Shown piece after piece: positions 48,017 through 55,842 of a stretch of DNA of 64,000 bases. This DNA is from Streptomyces sp. LBL (lineage in GTDB: Bacteria; Actinomycetota; Actinomycetes; Streptomycetales; Streptomycetaceae), in NCBI RefSeq assembly GCF_029893585.1, contig NZ_JARXYX010000026.1, positions 1-64,000 of the forward strand. The letters are read 5' to 3'. The notes under the pieces are model-generated. The model was given only the letters and a program-made list of their open reading frames with translations. It was not told where the DNA came from and made no database searches. Numbering within the stretch: the stretch's first letter is position 1; every line of letters begins with the position of its first letter. A program made the translations under genes and the position numbers.

Positions 48017-48880
48017 CTAGCCGTTCGGTCGGCGTACGGCCGAGATCAGGCCGCCGGGCCGTTCCTCCCGCCGGGGCGGGGTGCTGATCGGGCGGCCGTA
48101 GGCGGCGGCGCGCTCGCGCAGGGTGTGGCCCTCGGCCTCCCACCCGTGCCCGGCCAGCCAGCCGACCGGGTCGTCGGGCATCTCCGAGACCCACATGGAC
48201 GCGGCCGATCCCGGTCCGGCGTCCGCGCCGAAGCGGTCGATCACCCCGCGCGAGCCCAGGGTCAGCCCCATCCGGCTGCCGGGTGCGGAGCCGGCGCCGA
48301 TCCGGGTCAGCAGCAGCTCCACCGCGTCCTCGGGCAGGTAGATCAGCAGCCCTTCGGCGATCCACACCGTCGGCAGCGCGGGGTCGTGCCCGGCGGCGGC
48401 CAACGCAGCGGGCCAGTCCTCGCGCAGATCCACCGGGACGGTGATCCGGGTGCAGCGCGGGACGGCCCGCTCCTGGCGCAGCACCGAGGCCTTGAAGTCC
48501 AGCGGCTCGGCGGTGTCGACCTCGAACAGCCGGGTGCCCTCGGGCCAGTCCATCCGGAAGGCCCGGCTGTCCATGCCCGCGCCGAGCAGCACGACCTGCC
48601 GGACGCCGGCCGCGGAGGCCTGCTCCAGCAGGTCGTCGAGGAACTTGGTCCTGATGATGATGGAGAACGCCACGCCCAGCCGGCGCCGCCGGGAGGCCTC
48701 GTCCCCGCTCGGCGGCGGGGCCGAGTCCGGCCCGAGCCCGCCGGCGGTGGCGAAGGCCAGCGCCAGCGGGTCATGGAACAAGGCGTTCTCCCGCGCGGTC
48801 TCCCGGGCCCGTACCCGGGCCACCCCGACCGCCGTGGCCCACACTCCGGACGGCTGTACCCGCCCCTGCCCCTCAGTCAT
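48017..48880 (-). CDS. SAM-dependent methyltransferase (LCMT-like, PF04072 type)
   Basis: 287 residues of the actinobacterial leucine-carboxyl-methyltransferase-like family. Motifs: RARETARENALFHDPLALAF, RTKFLDDLLEQA, the SAM loop VVLLGAGMDSRAFRMDW, FEVDTAEPLDFKASVL and WIAEGLLIYLPEDAVELLL. Members methylate small molecules or polyketides, but no substrate can be named. It is the first gene of the islet, convergent with pmt with touching stop codons, and may have been brought in with the module to its right. Confidence 0.9.
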   Translation of the reverse strand: MTEGQGRVQPSGVWATAVGVARVRARETARENALFHDPLALAFATAGGLGPDSAPPPSGDEASRRRRLGVAFSIIIRTKFLDDLLEQASAAGVRQVVLLGAGMDSRAFRMDWPEGTRLFEVDTAEPLDFKASVLRQERAVPRCTRITVPVDLREDWPAALAAAGHDPALPTVWIAEGLLIYLPEDAVELLLTRIGAGSAPGSRMGLTLGSRGVIDRFGADAGPGSAASMWVSEMPDDPVGWLAGHGWEAEGHTLRERAAAYGRPISTPPRREERPGGLISAVRRPNG

Positions 48881-48975
48881 CTCAGCAGCCTAGCGCGATG
48901 GCCGCCAAGCTCACGGAGCCCAACTGGTGCCCCGACCGGGAAGGTTCACCTGCGCAGCAGCGGTACCGTCCGTGC

Positions 48976-49386
48976 ATGACTCAGCTTCCTTTCAGCGTGG
49001 ACGCGCTGGTGGTACGTACTGACTTTTCCAGTGACGCCGCGTGGGATGCCCTCCGGGCGGCGTTGTCCACTCCGAACGAGGACGACTTCCTGGCGAACGT
49101 CGAACTCGTCGACGACAGGCGATTCGCGGACGTGCTGCCCGAGGACGCGATAGGTCTGCTGTCGGCCGAGTACGAGCACCCGCTCCTCATCCTGGCGGAC
49201 AAGCAGGCCCTGGCCTCTGAGGAGCTGCCGCTCCTGGTCATAGGTCTGCGGGCGGAACGTGGGCAACGCTTCCGGGTCGTGGCGGAGTGGCTGTGGAGCG
49301 TCGAGAACAACCTGGCGATATCGAACATGGACTTCAAGGAGTTCGCTTCTGCCGTTGAGGACGACGGGGTTCTCCGAGGCTTTTGA
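48976..49386 (+). CDS. DUF6924-family protein (copy 2)
   Basis: A 136-residue acidic protein, paralogue of 22848: VVRTDFSSDAAWDALRAALS at the start and NNLAISNMDFKEFASAVEDD at the end are shared. No known catalytic motif, signal or membrane segment. ATG 48976 is the first Met before the conserved block. It is followed by a HATPase gene on the other strand, an XRE regulator and a DUF397 gene, the same order as the decayed locus near 23 kb. A role linked to that regulatory set is inferred from the repeated neighbourhood only. Confidence 0.8.
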   Translation: MTQLPFSVDALVVRTDFSSDAAWDALRAALSTPNEDDFLANVELVDDRRFADVLPEDAIGLLSAEYEHPLLILADKQALASEELPLLVIGLRAERGQRFRVVAEWLWSVENNLAISNMDFKEFASAVEDDGVLRGF

Positions 49387-49544
49387 GCGTCTGCCGTCAC
49401 ACCGCCGCTGCACCAGGGCAGCTCGGCCGCCTGTCCTCGGACAGGCGGGCATCGGCTTGACTCCGACCGGGCCGGCACCCCTGCCCGAGAGATCACCCAC
49501 CCGCAGTTGTTACGTGTCGGAGTCGAGCTCAGGGGATGTCGGAC

Positions 49545-49988
49545 TCAGGGGATGTCGATATCGGCCCAGACGACCTTGCCGGGTCCAGGGCGGTCGTTGA
49601 CGCCCCAACGGGAGGCGAGCACGTCGACGATGACGAGGCCACGGCCGTGGTCGGTGGTCGGGTCTGTGGCGCCGGCCGCGGGCAGCTGTGCGGCGACGTG
49701 GCGGTCGCCCCGGGCGTCCGCGACCTCGATGCGGAGTGCGTCTGTACGGTGCTCAAGGCGGAGGGCGAAGTCACGGCCCGGTACGCGTGCGTGGAGTACG
49801 GCATTGGAAGCCAGCTCGGCCACGACGAGGGCCACGTTGTCGGAGACGTCCGATCCGAACGGAATGCCCCAGACGTCGAGTTGGTACGTGGCGAGGTGAC
49901 GGGCGAGGCGGGCGCCGCGCCGGGTCGCGCTGAGCTGCTGGAAGAACATACGTACGGTGACGCCTGGTTGGGCCTGAGGTGCGGTCAT
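49545..49988 (-). CDS. HATPase-domain regulator (anti-sigma-factor-like kinase fold)
   Basis: About 147 residues, GHKL ATPase fold of the RsbW/SpoIIAB type. N-box: VALVVAELASNAVLHARVPG; G1: LRIEVADARGDRH; G2: DHGRGLVIVDVLASRWGVND; ending KVVWADIDIP. ATG 49988 is taken as start; GTG 50003 is possible. It is divergent from the XRE gene (126 bp apart), the standard arrangement of WhiJ/AbaA-like loci in Streptomyces. The protein probably binds an unknown sigma factor or signalling partner. Confidence 0.9.
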   Translation of the reverse strand: MTAPQAQPGVTVRMFFQQLSATRRGARLARHLATYQLDVWGIPFGSDVSDNVALVVAELASNAVLHARVPGRDFALRLEHRTDALRIEVADARGDRHVAAQLPAAGATDPTTDHGRGLVIVDVLASRWGVNDRPGPGKVVWADIDIP

Positions 49989-50114
49989 GCGGTCCAGCGT
50001 CACGGGAGAGAGGGCGGCTCAACAGGCACGACACTGGTACAGCCGCGACTGGGTGGGTTCACCGAGTGGACAGGGTGGGTGACAGTCCGTGACCCTGGAT
50101 GAGTTGATGTCTCA

Positions 50115-50972
50115 ATGACGTACGTGGGAGGTGGGCCGGGCCTGTCGGACGGCGTCGCGAGCTGTGAACCGCAAGTGTCGGACGGCCTCAAGAGCTTCGG
50201 CGCGGTCCTGAAAGCGTTGCGTGAGGAAGCGGGCCTGACCCAGGAGGAGTTCGCGCCGCTGGTGCGGTACTCGGTGCATGCGGTGGCCAAGCTGGAACAG
50301 GGGAAGCGGTTCCCGTCGGTGAGGTTCATCGATCGGGCGGGGACGGCTCTTGAGGCCCCGAGGGTTCTCAAGGCGGCGGCACGGCATCTGACGCGGAGGC
50401 AGGGGCTGGCGTCATGGTTCGTACAGTGGGCGGGGATCGAGGAGGAGGCGATCTCGCTGTACGCGTATGAGTGCCGTGCGATTCCTGGGTTGTTGCAGCC
50501 GGAGGCTTACGCACGGGCGGTCTTCCTCAGCAGCTTGCCTCCGCTGACTGATGAACAACTTGAACGGCAGGTCGAAGCGCGGCTCGAACGCCAGCGTCTC
50601 CTGTCCGAGAAGCAGAACGTGGCCTTCAGCTTCATCATCGAGCAGGCTCTGCTTGAACGCCGGACGGGCGGAGACGAAGTCACCGGCATCCTCATCGACT
50701 ACTTGCTCAAGCAGGCCGAACTCCGCAACGTCCAGCTTCAGATCATGCCTCTGCGCCAGGACGATCACGCTGGTCTCGACGGCCCCATGTACCTGGCGGA
50801 GTCTCCGGAGAACCAGTGGTTCGGCTACTTCGAGGGCCAGCAGGGAAGTGCCCTGATCGCCAGCCCGCAAGACACCAGCGCCCTCCTTCAGCGCTATGGC
50901 AAGATGCGCTCGCAGGCCCTCAGCCACGAGGCGACCGTGGGCCTGTTGAAGGAGATGCGAGGAGCGCTATGA
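50115..50972 (+). CDS. XRE regulator with DUF5753 effector domain (WhiJ-like)
   Basis: 285 residues. The XRE helix-turn-helix is at about 28-75 (FGAVLKALREEAGLTQEEFA, YSVHAVAKLEQGKRFPS). From about residue 100 the DUF5753 domain follows: ASWFVQWAGIEEEAISLYAY, PGLLQPEAYARAV, LERQVEARLERQRLL, SFIIEQALLERR, VQLQIMPLRQDDHAG and the end EATVGLLKEMRGAL. Its stop overlaps the DUF397 start (ATGA). WhiJ-like proteins repress development genes and are antagonised by their DUF397 partner. Confidence 0.92.
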   Translation: MTYVGGGPGLSDGVASCEPQVSDGLKSFGAVLKALREEAGLTQEEFAPLVRYSVHAVAKLEQGKRFPSVRFIDRAGTALEAPRVLKAAARHLTRRQGLASWFVQWAGIEEEAISLYAYECRAIPGLLQPEAYARAVFLSSLPPLTDEQLERQVEARLERQRLLSEKQNVAFSFIIEQALLERRTGGDEVTGILIDYLLKQAELRNVQLQIMPLRQDDHAGLDGPMYLAESPENQWFGYFEGQQGSALIASPQDTSALLQRYGKMRSQALSHEATVGLLKEMRGAL

Positions 50973-51157
50973 GCACCACCGAGCTGACTTGGTTCAAGAG
51001 CAGCTACAGCGGGACACAGGGCGACAACTGTGTTGAGGTCGCCATGGCCGGAGCCGTCCACATCCGCGATTCCAAGCAGAAGGAGGGCGAAGACCTTGCC
51101 CTCTCTCCCACCGCTTGGTCGAAGTTCGTCGCCTACGCGGCTGACGCCCGAGTCTGA
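50969..51157 (+). CDS. DUF397 protein, partner of the XRE regulator
   Basis: 62 residues with the whole DUF397 pattern: ELTWFKSSYSGTQGDNCVEV, AVHIRDSKQKEGEDLALSP, TAWSKFVAYA. DUF397 proteins counter or modulate the WhiJ-type regulator encoded directly upstream; here translation is coupled by an ATGA overlap. The tail TAWSKFV matches the typical end of the family. It is the last gene of the islet. Confidence 0.92.
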   Translation: MSTTELTWFKSSYSGTQGDNCVEVAMAGAVHIRDSKQKEGEDLALSPTAWSKFVAYAADARV

Positions 51158-51329
51158 CACCCGCCCAACGTCCGTAGGGCTGCCGAAATTCTGGACTCCG
51201 GCAGCCCTACTGCCACGACTGCCACGTTCCGGCTGCTCGACGTCGAGGGCGGACTGCTCCGAGGCGCTCGCCTTCGTCGAGACGGCAGCCTTACGCCCCC
51301 GCGCCACTGCCGCACCCAGGCCAGGCCGT

Positions 51330-51349
51330 GACATGACATGACATGACAT
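51330..51349. repeat. GACAT pentamer repeats
   Basis: Four exact copies of GACAT in tandem, just inside the right end of the islet, 23 bp before the right direct repeat. Confidence 0.8.
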
Positions 51350-51371
51350 GACCAGCCTGATGACGAACTAC

Positions 51372-51393
51372 ATGTGGCTGGATACCTGGGTCT
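51372..51393. repeat. 22-bp direct repeat, right copy
   Basis: Identical to 47993-48014. In frame it reads MWLDTWV and then TGA, i.e. a second pmt end with a different stop codon. This is expected if the insertion regenerated or duplicated the end of pmt. Confidence 0.9.
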
Positions 51394-51457
51394 GACAGTC
51401 GGAAAAATCTCTCACCTGGTGTCACACCATGCGCATAGAGTGCGGGGAAGCGCGCCT

Positions 51458-51475
51458 TTCTGAACGCGTTCAGAA
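51458..51475. promoter_or_regulatory. 18-bp perfect palindrome upstream of the first PBP
   Basis: TTCTGAACGCGTTCAGAA equals its own reverse complement. It lies just downstream of a possible -10 (51436-51441), a good place for an operator, and 48 bp before the PBP start. The regulator is unknown. Confidence 0.55.
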
Positions 51476-51522
51476 GATGCGGGGAAGGCGCTACGGGGAC
51501 GCTACGGGGAGGGGAACGCCCT

Positions 51523-53151
51523 ATGGGCAGGGGGGTCAAGGCCGCCGTCATCGGTGGTGTGTTCGTCGTGATGGTGGGTGGGGGCGGGTACGGGGCGTAC
51601 AACTTCGTGTCCGCGTTGAACGGGGAGAACACCGGTAGCGCGGGGCCCGCGCCCGTCAAGAGCGGGCCGCCCAGCGCGGACGAGGTCGAGAAGACGTCCG
51701 CCAAGTTCTTGGCGGCCTGGGAGAAGGGGCAGGCGGCGAGTGCGGCGGGGTACACGAACAACGCCGCGGCGGCCGGGCCGCTGCTGACGGCGTACAGCCA
51801 GAGCGCCCACGTCAGCGACGTGCGGATCACCCCCGGTAGGGCGTCCGGCGCCACCGTGCCCTACGCGGTGACGGCGAAGGTGGCCTACGACGGGAAGTCC
51901 AAGCCGCTGGCGTACAAGAGCGAGCTGACCGTCGTGCGCGGGGTCAGCACCGGGCGGCCCCTGGTCGACTGGCAGCCCTCGGTGATCCACCCCGAGCTGG
52001 GGCGGGACGACACCCTCGTCACCGGTGAGGCGGCGAACCCGCCGATCGAGGCCGTGGACCGCGACGGCACCGTGCTGACGAAGGCGAAGTACCCCTCCCT
52101 CGGCCCGATCCTGGACACCCTGCGCGCCAAGTACGGCGACAAGGCCGGCGGCACCCCCGGCATCGAACTGGTGATCCGGCACGCCGACGAGGACGCCGCG
52201 GACACCCCGCTGCTGACCCTCGCCAAGGGCGAGCCGGGCAAGCTGCGGACCACGCTCAGCGCGAGCGCGCAGGCCGCGGCCGAGACGGCGGTCGAGCAGT
52301 ACGCCAACTCGTCGCTCGTCGCCGTCAAACCCAGCACCGGTGAGGTACTGGCGGTGGCCAACCACCGCGAGGACGCCTTCAACGCGGCCTTCCAGGGCAC
52401 GGCCGCGCCCGGCTCCACCATGAAGATCATCACTGCGGCCATGCTCATCGACAACGGGGTGACCTCGATGAACGGCCCCGCGCCCTGCACGAACGACGCC
52501 ATGTGGCAGGGCCAGACCTTCAAGAACCTCAAGGGCATGCAGCCCAACGAGAACGCCACGCTCGCCAACAGCTTCATGCGGTCCTGCAACACGGCCTTCA
52601 TCAAGCTGATGGACGAGGAGCCGCTCACCGACGAGTCGCTGGCCACGGAGGCCCGGACCCGGTTCGGGCTCGGCATGGACTGGAAGACCGGCGTCGCCTC
52701 CGTCGACGGCAAGGTCCCCGCCGTCAGCGGCCCGGACCGCGCGGCGGGCGCGATAGGCCAGGGCCAGGTCCAGCTGAACCCGCTGAACATGGCCTCCGTG
52801 ACGGCCACCGCCATCACCGGCGCCTTCCGCCAGCCCTACCTGGTCCCGCCCGAGCTCGACGACCGCCAACTGGCCACCGCCAAGGGCCTGCCGCCCGCCA
52901 CCACGTCCCAGCTCAAGCAGATGATGCGGCTGACCGCGACCCAGGGCACCGCCGCGCAGGCGATGGCCGGGCTCGGCGGGGACATCGGCGCGAAGACCGG
53001 TTCCGCCGAGGTCGACGGACAGACCGTGTCCAACAGTTGGTTCACCGGATTCCGCAACGACGTGGCAGCGGCGGCCATGACGGAGGAGGGCGGTCACGGC
53101 GGCGACGCGGCCGGTCCGATTGTCGCAGCTGTGCTACGAGCTGCCGGCTGA
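51523..53151 (+). CDS. Penicillin-binding protein 2-like transpeptidase (copy 1)
   Basis: A 542-residue class B type PBP without the usual dimerisation module but with an NTF2-like (MecA-N type) domain at about 45-150. The N-terminal membrane segment is VIGGVFVVMVGGGGYGAYNF. Transpeptidase motifs: S298-T-M-K301 (GSTMK), S354-C-N356, and K491-T-G-S. ATG 51523 follows GGGGAGGGG. It is followed by a paralogue on the same strand, with which it shares the motif set and organisation. Such PBPs cross-link peptidoglycan; a role in sporulation-related wall growth is plausible next to ssgE. Confidence 0.93.
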   Translation: MGRGVKAAVIGGVFVVMVGGGGYGAYNFVSALNGENTGSAGPAPVKSGPPSADEVEKTSAKFLAAWEKGQAASAAGYTNNAAAAGPLLTAYSQSAHVSDVRITPGRASGATVPYAVTAKVAYDGKSKPLAYKSELTVVRGVSTGRPLVDWQPSVIHPELGRDDTLVTGEAANPPIEAVDRDGTVLTKAKYPSLGPILDTLRAKYGDKAGGTPGIELVIRHADEDAADTPLLTLAKGEPGKLRTTLSASAQAAAETAVEQYANSSLVAVKPSTGEVLAVANHREDAFNAAFQGTAAPGSTMKIITAAMLIDNGVTSMNGPAPCTNDAMWQGQTFKNLKGMQPNENATLANSFMRSCNTAFIKLMDEEPLTDESLATEARTRFGLGMDWKTGVASVDGKVPAVSGPDRAAGAIGQGQVQLNPLNMASVTATAITGAFRQPYLVPPELDDRQLATAKGLPPATTSQLKQMMRLTATQGTAAQAMAGLGGDIGAKTGSAEVDGQTVSNSWFTGFRNDVAAAAMTEEGGHGGDAAGPIVAAVLRAAG

Positions 53152-53262
53152 GACCACCCACGCCGGACGGGACTCTAGGCTGGGGCCGTCGTTGTCGTGG
53201 ATGAGGGCTGGGCCGCCAGGGCCCCGAGATGACCCTGGGGATTTCGCGGAGGAACGAAGGCT

Positions 53263-55035
53263 GTGGGTAACAGAAGGCGCGTCGCCGAGCGACGGACGAC
53301 CGAGAGACGGACGACCGAGAGACGGACGACCAAGCCCGCCGTGGTCGGCGGGCTGATCGCCGTGGTCGTCGGCGGCGTCGGCTTCGGCGCCTACGCGCTG
53401 TTCGGCGGCGGGGAGGCGGCCGACGACCGGACACAGTCGACGTCCTCGAGCGCCGACCAGAAGGCCAAGGCCATCCCGAGCGGCCCGCTGTCGGCGACCG
53501 AGGTCACCACCACGGCCCGGACGTTCCTCACCGCCTGGCAACAGGGCAGGGTCCCGCAGGCCGCCGCCGTCACGAACGACACCGCGGCGGCCACCACCCT
53601 GCTCACCGGCAACGCCAAGAACGCCCACCTCAAGGACCTCACCGTCACCGCGGGCACCCGCACCGGCGCCAAGGTTCCCTTCTCCGTGAAGGCCACGGTG
53701 TCGTACAAGGGCACCGAGAAGCCGCTGACGTACGAGAGCGCGCTCACCGTCGTCCGTGACACCACCGACGGGAAGCCGCGGGTCGACTGGCGCTCCTCGG
53801 TCGTCCACCCCGACCTCCAGGACGGCGACATCCTCGTCACCGGCGAGTCCGGAACCCCGCCGATCAAGGCGGTCGACCGGGACGGCGGCGAGATCACCAC
53901 CGCCAGGTACCCGTCGCTGGGCCCGGTCCTGGACGGGCTGCGCGAGAAGTACGGCAAGACGGCGGGCGGCAAGGCGGGCGTCGAGCTCAGGGTGGTCCGC
54001 GACCCGTCCGCGAAGTCGTCGAAGTCGTCGAAGTCGTCGAAGTCGTCGAACGGGTCGAATTCGTCTTCGTCGAATGCGTCGAAGGCGTCCGACAAGACAC
54101 TGCTGGAGCTCAGCAAGGGCACGCCGGGCACGGTGAAGACGACCCTGAACCCGACGCTCCAGGCGGCTGCGGAACGGCAGGTCGCCAAGAAGGCACGGTC
54201 GTCGGTCGTGGTGCTGCGGCCCTCGACCGGCGAGATCCTGGCCGCCGCGAACGCCTCCCGCGGCTTCAACACCGCCTTCCAGGGCTCCCTCGCGCCCGGC
54301 TCCACGATGAAGGTCATCACCTCCTCGCTGCTGATCGAGAAGAAACTGGCCTCGCCGGACAAAAAGCACCCCTGCCCGAAGTACTTCACGTACGGCGGCT
54401 GGAAGTTCCAGAACGACGACAAGTTCGAGATCAAGGGCGGCACCTTCAAGGCGAGCTTCGCCCGCTCCTGCAACACCGCCTTCATCAGCCAGGCCCCGAA
54501 GCTGGACAACGACGACCTGACGCAGCAGGCCCAGCAGGTGTTCGGCCTGTCCATGAACAACTGGGCCATCGGGGTGCCGACCTTCGACGGTTCGGTGCCG
54601 GTGCAGACCGCGGCCCAGAAGGCGGCGTCGCTGATCGGTCAGGGCGCGGTCCGGATGAACCCGCTGAACATGGCGTCGGTGTCGGCGACCATCGAGTCGG
54701 GCACCTTCAAACAGCCCTACCTGGTGTCCCCGACGGCCGACAACCGCAAGCTCGCCTCCGCCTCCCGCACGATGTCCTCGGACACGCTGTCGAAGCTGCG
54801 CGACCTGATGTCGTACACGGCGTCCTCCGGCACGGCGGCCGAGGCGATGTCCGGGGTCACCGGCAACGTCGGCGCGAAGACCGGGTCGGCGGAAGTCGAC
54901 GGCCAGAAGAAGCCGAACGGGTGGTTCACCGCCTACCGGGGCGACCTCGCGTCCGCCGGCGTGGTCCAGCAGGGCGGCCACGGCGGTGACACGGCGGGGC
55001 CGATCGTGGCGTCACTGCTGAAGATGGGGGGCTGA
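53263..55035 (+). CDS. Penicillin-binding protein 2-like transpeptidase (copy 2)
   Basis: 590 residues, same plan as the gene before it: short basic N-terminus, membrane segment (VVGGLIAVVVGGVGFGAYAL), NTF2-like domain, transpeptidase with S347-T-M-K350, S402-C-N404 and K539-T-G-S. Two low-complexity parts differ from copy 1: an N-terminal RRTTE repeat (three 15-bp units at 53290-53334) and a Ser/Lys/Asn linker of SSK units (9-bp repeats at 54013-54048). GTG 53263 follows GGAGGAACGAAGG. Convergent with ssgE across a minisatellite. Confidence 0.93.
   Translation: MGNRRRVAERRTTERRTTERRTTKPAVVGGLIAVVVGGVGFGAYALFGGGEAADDRTQSTSSSADQKAKAIPSGPLSATEVTTTARTFLTAWQQGRVPQAAAVTNDTAAATTLLTGNAKNAHLKDLTVTAGTRTGAKVPFSVKATVSYKGTEKPLTYESALTVVRDTTDGKPRVDWRSSVVHPDLQDGDILVTGESGTPPIKAVDRDGGEITTARYPSLGPVLDGLREKYGKTAGGKAGVELRVVRDPSAKSSKSSKSSKSSNGSNSSSSNASKASDKTLLELSKGTPGTVKTTLNPTLQAAAERQVAKKARSSVVVLRPSTGEILAAANASRGFNTAFQGSLAPGSTMKVITSSLLIEKKLASPDKKHPCPKYFTYGGWKFQNDDKFEIKGGTFKASFARSCNTAFISQAPKLDNDDLTQQAQQVFGLSMNNWAIGVPTFDGSVPVQTAAQKAASLIGQGAVRMNPLNMASVSATIESGTFKQPYLVSPTADNRKLASASRTMSSDTLSKLRDLMSYTASSGTAAEAMSGVTGNVGAKTGSAEVDGQKKPNGWFTAYRGDLASAGVVQQGGHGGDTAGPIVASLLKMGG
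53290..53334 (+). repeat. Three 15-bp units encoding RRTTE
   Basis: CGACGGACGACCGAG, AGACGGACGACCGAG and AGACGGACGACCAAG in frame near the PBP copy 2 N-terminus, on the cytoplasmic side of its anchor. Confidence 0.85.
54013..54048 (+). repeat. Four 9-bp units in the PBP linker
   Basis: AAGTCGTCG repeated four times encodes KSS units in the linker before the transpeptidase domain, followed by an Asn/Ser-rich stretch. Confidence 0.85.
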
Positions 55036-55057
55036 CTCCACCCCGGGGCCCACCGAG

Positions 55058-55245
55058 GTCTCCCGGGGCCCGCCGAGGTCTCCCGGGGCCCCATGGCGGT
55101 CTCCTGGGATCCCGCCGACGTCCACCGCTGTCCCACCGAGGTCTCCGGGGAGTCCCGCCGAGGACTCCCGCTATCCCACCGAGGTCTCCCGGGAGTCCGC
55201 CGAGGTCTCGTGCGTTCCCGCGGACGTCTCCCGCGTTCCCACCGG
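55058..55245. repeat. 21-bp degenerate minisatellite at the ssgE 3' end
   Basis: About nine units with core GAGGTCTCCCGGGNNNCCRCC occur between the PBP stop and the conserved part of ssgE. Most are 21 bp, but one is 20 bp and one 22 bp, so the heptapeptide frame (ETSxxxR) is broken beyond the ssgE stop at 55171. Confidence 0.8.
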
Positions 55246-55581
55246 CGTGGCCATGTACGTCCGGCGCAGGAACCTGAGCAGGGCCTTCGTCTCGAACTGC
55301 ACCACACAGACGCCCTCGGCGGAGTGGAACTCGACCACGGCCTGCACGCGCCCGCACGGCCACACGCGGACCTCTCCGCTGCCGGCCGGGACGCGCAGAC
55401 CCTGTTCGAGGAGCGAGCGCGAGAAGGTCCACTCGGGGGAATCGGGCAGGCGGATCCGTACCGAACCCGGGTCGTTCGCGGGGTCGTAGCGCAGGACGAC
55501 CGGAACGGCCTCGTCTCCCTCTTGGGGGAGGTCGGCGTCCGTGACGATGTGAGCTCGCGCGTACTGTTCGACTACGGACAT
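55171..55581 (-). CDS. ssgE: SsgA-like protein (SsgE type)
   Basis: SALPs are sporulation-linked proteins found only in sporulating actinomycetes; they guide septation and autolytic spore separation. The 136-residue product begins MSVVEQYARAHIVTDADLPQ and contains VPVVLRYDPANDPGSVRIRL, PEWTFSRSLLEQGL, VRVWPCGRVQAVVEFHSAEG and VVQFETKALLRFLRRTY. Position next to the PBPs and cbiMN agrees with ssgE of S. coelicolor. The last 25 residues are heptapeptide repeats (GTRETSA, GTHETSA, DSRETSV) from the minisatellite. ATG 55581 is the start; a longer frame reaches 55650. Confidence 0.88.
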   Translation of the reverse strand: MSVVEQYARAHIVTDADLPQEGDEAVPVVLRYDPANDPGSVRIRLPDSPEWTFSRSLLEQGLRVPAGSGEVRVWPCGRVQAVVEFHSAEGVCVVQFETKALLRFLRRTYMATPVGTRETSAGTHETSADSRETSVG

Positions 55582-55742
55582 CGTGACGACCCTCTCGCGC
55601 TGCGTAACCTGTACGGAAGTCCTGCGGCCTCTGGGCTTCCAGCGTCGCACATTTCCGGGATCCCGCCCGCGAGGGCGAAGATGCTGTTCCTCACGTCGAC
55701 GGGACGTTTTGCGCTGCTCTTCCGCCCCTTCCCCTTCCTCCT

Positions 55743-55788
55743 CCCTTCACTCCTCCCGTCCCCCCTCCCGTCCCCCCTCCCTTCCCTC
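55743..55788 (-). promoter_or_regulatory. Pyrimidine tract with G-quadruplex potential on the minus strand
   Basis: The minus strand holds at least six runs of three or more G separated by one to three bases (for example GGGAGGGGGGACGGG). It lies in the 261-bp space between the divergent ssgE and cbiMN starts, just upstream of the Nur-like box. G4 folding is a prediction from the pattern. Confidence 0.55.
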
Positions 55789-55805
55789 TTCGTTCCTCCA
55801 CGCTC

Positions 55806-55822
55806 TTGCGAACTATTCGCAA
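55806..55822 (+). promoter_or_regulatory. Nur-like box in the cbiMNQO promoter
   Basis: TTGCGAA-CTA-TTCGCAA is a perfect inverted repeat. It fits the Streptomyces Nur (nickel uptake regulator) box pattern TTGC...GCAA. It overlaps the -35 region (TTGCGA, then TATCAT at 55831-55836) of a promoter whose start would be at the GTG 55843. Repression at high nickel is the expected outcome; assignment to Nur rather than another Fur-type protein is inference. Confidence 0.65.
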
Positions 55823-55842
55823 CAAGCCACTATCATCGACCC

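Larger units (their letters stand above)
51158..51522. other. Islet right end and PBP upstream region
   Basis: No gene is seen in these 365 bp. They hold (in order) four GACAT repeats (51330-51349), the right 22-bp repeat (51372-51393), an inverted repeat TGGTGT-C-ACACCA (51417-51429), a possible -10 TAGAGT (51436-51441) and an 18-bp perfect palindrome (51458-51475), followed by the PBP ribosome binding site. Confidence 0.6.

Noticed and set aside
51458..51475. SOS (LexA) box
   Set aside because: The actinobacterial LexA site is GAAC-N4-GTTC; here the half sites are only two bases apart, so I call it only an unassigned palindrome.
55582..55842. Cobalamin riboswitch before cbiMN
   Set aside because: No B12-box-like sequence is seen; the leader is a pyrimidine tract, and the promoter appears leaderless.
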